Shown: one piece after another, positions 63,995 through 64,000 of the stretch
Layout of the letters: the number at the start of each line of letters is the position of its first letter
Numbering within the stretch: position 1 is the stretch's first letter
Source: Nipponacmea schrenckii
Lineage: Eukaryota > Mollusca > Gastropoda > Lottiidae
Assembly (NCBI GenBank): GCA_030562195.1
Contig: JAUJPP010000012.1
Coordinates: forward strand, 15,934,001-15,998,000
Reading direction: 5' to 3'
Length of the DNA stretch: 64,000 nucleotides
Made by a program: the position numbers and the translations under genes
Notes under the pieces: model-generated
Seen by the model: the letters and a program-made list of their open reading frames with translations, nothing else
The model's database searches: none
What the model was told of the DNA's origin: nothing

Positions 63995-64000
63995 CTTTTT

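Larger units (their letters stand above)
61144..64000 (-). pseudogene. Helitron Rep/helicase gene, N-terminal half (runs off the window)
   Basis: Domains in minus-strand order: repeats of ADPEFRxSERK (64,000-63,360), a DUF6570-like Cys domain (62,842-63,300), an acidic region with an internal duplication (62,421-62,849), the Helitron N-terminal block (62,082-62,321), the Rep HUH motif (61,632-61,883) and the region leading to the tyrosines (61,144-61,446). Several frameshifts, and a TGA for Trp after AKLLEC just before the transposon. The gene is continued at 55,543-54,225. In the family, Rep nicks and religates single strands for rolling-circle transposition. Confidence 0.87.

Noticed and set aside
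1..64000. tRNA, rRNA or snRNA genes
   Set aside because: No cloverleaf with recognisable A and B boxes or rRNA core sequence was found by eye; a covariance-model search would be decisive.

Overview
This is eukaryotic, AT-rich genomic DNA with almost no host genes. It is built from nested transposable elements: APE-type LINEs of several families, a Penelope-like element, Helitron/Helentron genes, a large cut-and-paste DNA transposon, foldback elements and satellite arrays. The mixture (Helentron-type helicase-endonuclease, CR1-like LINEs with a 2A motif or an esterase ORF1, a parvovirus-type PLA2 gene, PAN-domain exons, ~150-bp 'ttgacttag..caagggcaataactcaaaa' repeats) suggests a marine invertebrate, most likely a bivalve mollusc. 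That assignment is inference; no species marker was seen. Bases 8,704-9,203 are an assembly gap of exactly 500 N.

Layout. 1-9,540: non-coding dispersed and tandem repeats, including a ~1.09-kb unit in three copies (2,075-4,822). 9,545-13,360: a 105-bp satellite interrupted by a 5'-truncated LINE (10,253-12,102) with a 10-bp target duplication. 13,718-17,544: long inverted-repeat arms around a LINE that has lost its RT catalytic core. 19,098-21,940: a decayed Penelope-like element. 21,936-29,291: two direct ~3.4-kb copies of a unit holding two PAN-like exons, with a parvovirus-type phospholipase A2 ORF present once between them. 32,481-34,475: a PIF1 helicase C-terminal half fused to an APE-like endonuclease (Helentron type). 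35,579-44,640: three LINEs on the minus strand, one carrying a 2A ribosome-skipping motif, one with an SGNH-esterase ORF1. 45,001-53,590: a plus-strand LINE containing a second nearly intact two-ORF LINE and a 1.4-kb foldback element with a 10-bp target duplication. 54,225-64,000: a Helitron Rep/helicase gene on the minus strand, split by a 5.6-kb DNA transposon (55,544-61,137).

The most striking object is that 5.6-kb transposon. It has ~425-bp terminal inverted repeats and a 6-bp target duplication (GACATC). It carries two convergent genes: an intron-containing rve/IS3-type DDE transposase, and an intact 424-aa alpha-kinase. Removing the element and one GACATC rejoins the Helitron Rep reading frame exactly at the tyrosine motif, so the insertion history can be read directly. 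I infer that the alpha-kinase is cargo moved by this transposon. The near-identical TIRs imply a recent insertion, although the transposase has one frameshift and one nonsense codon.
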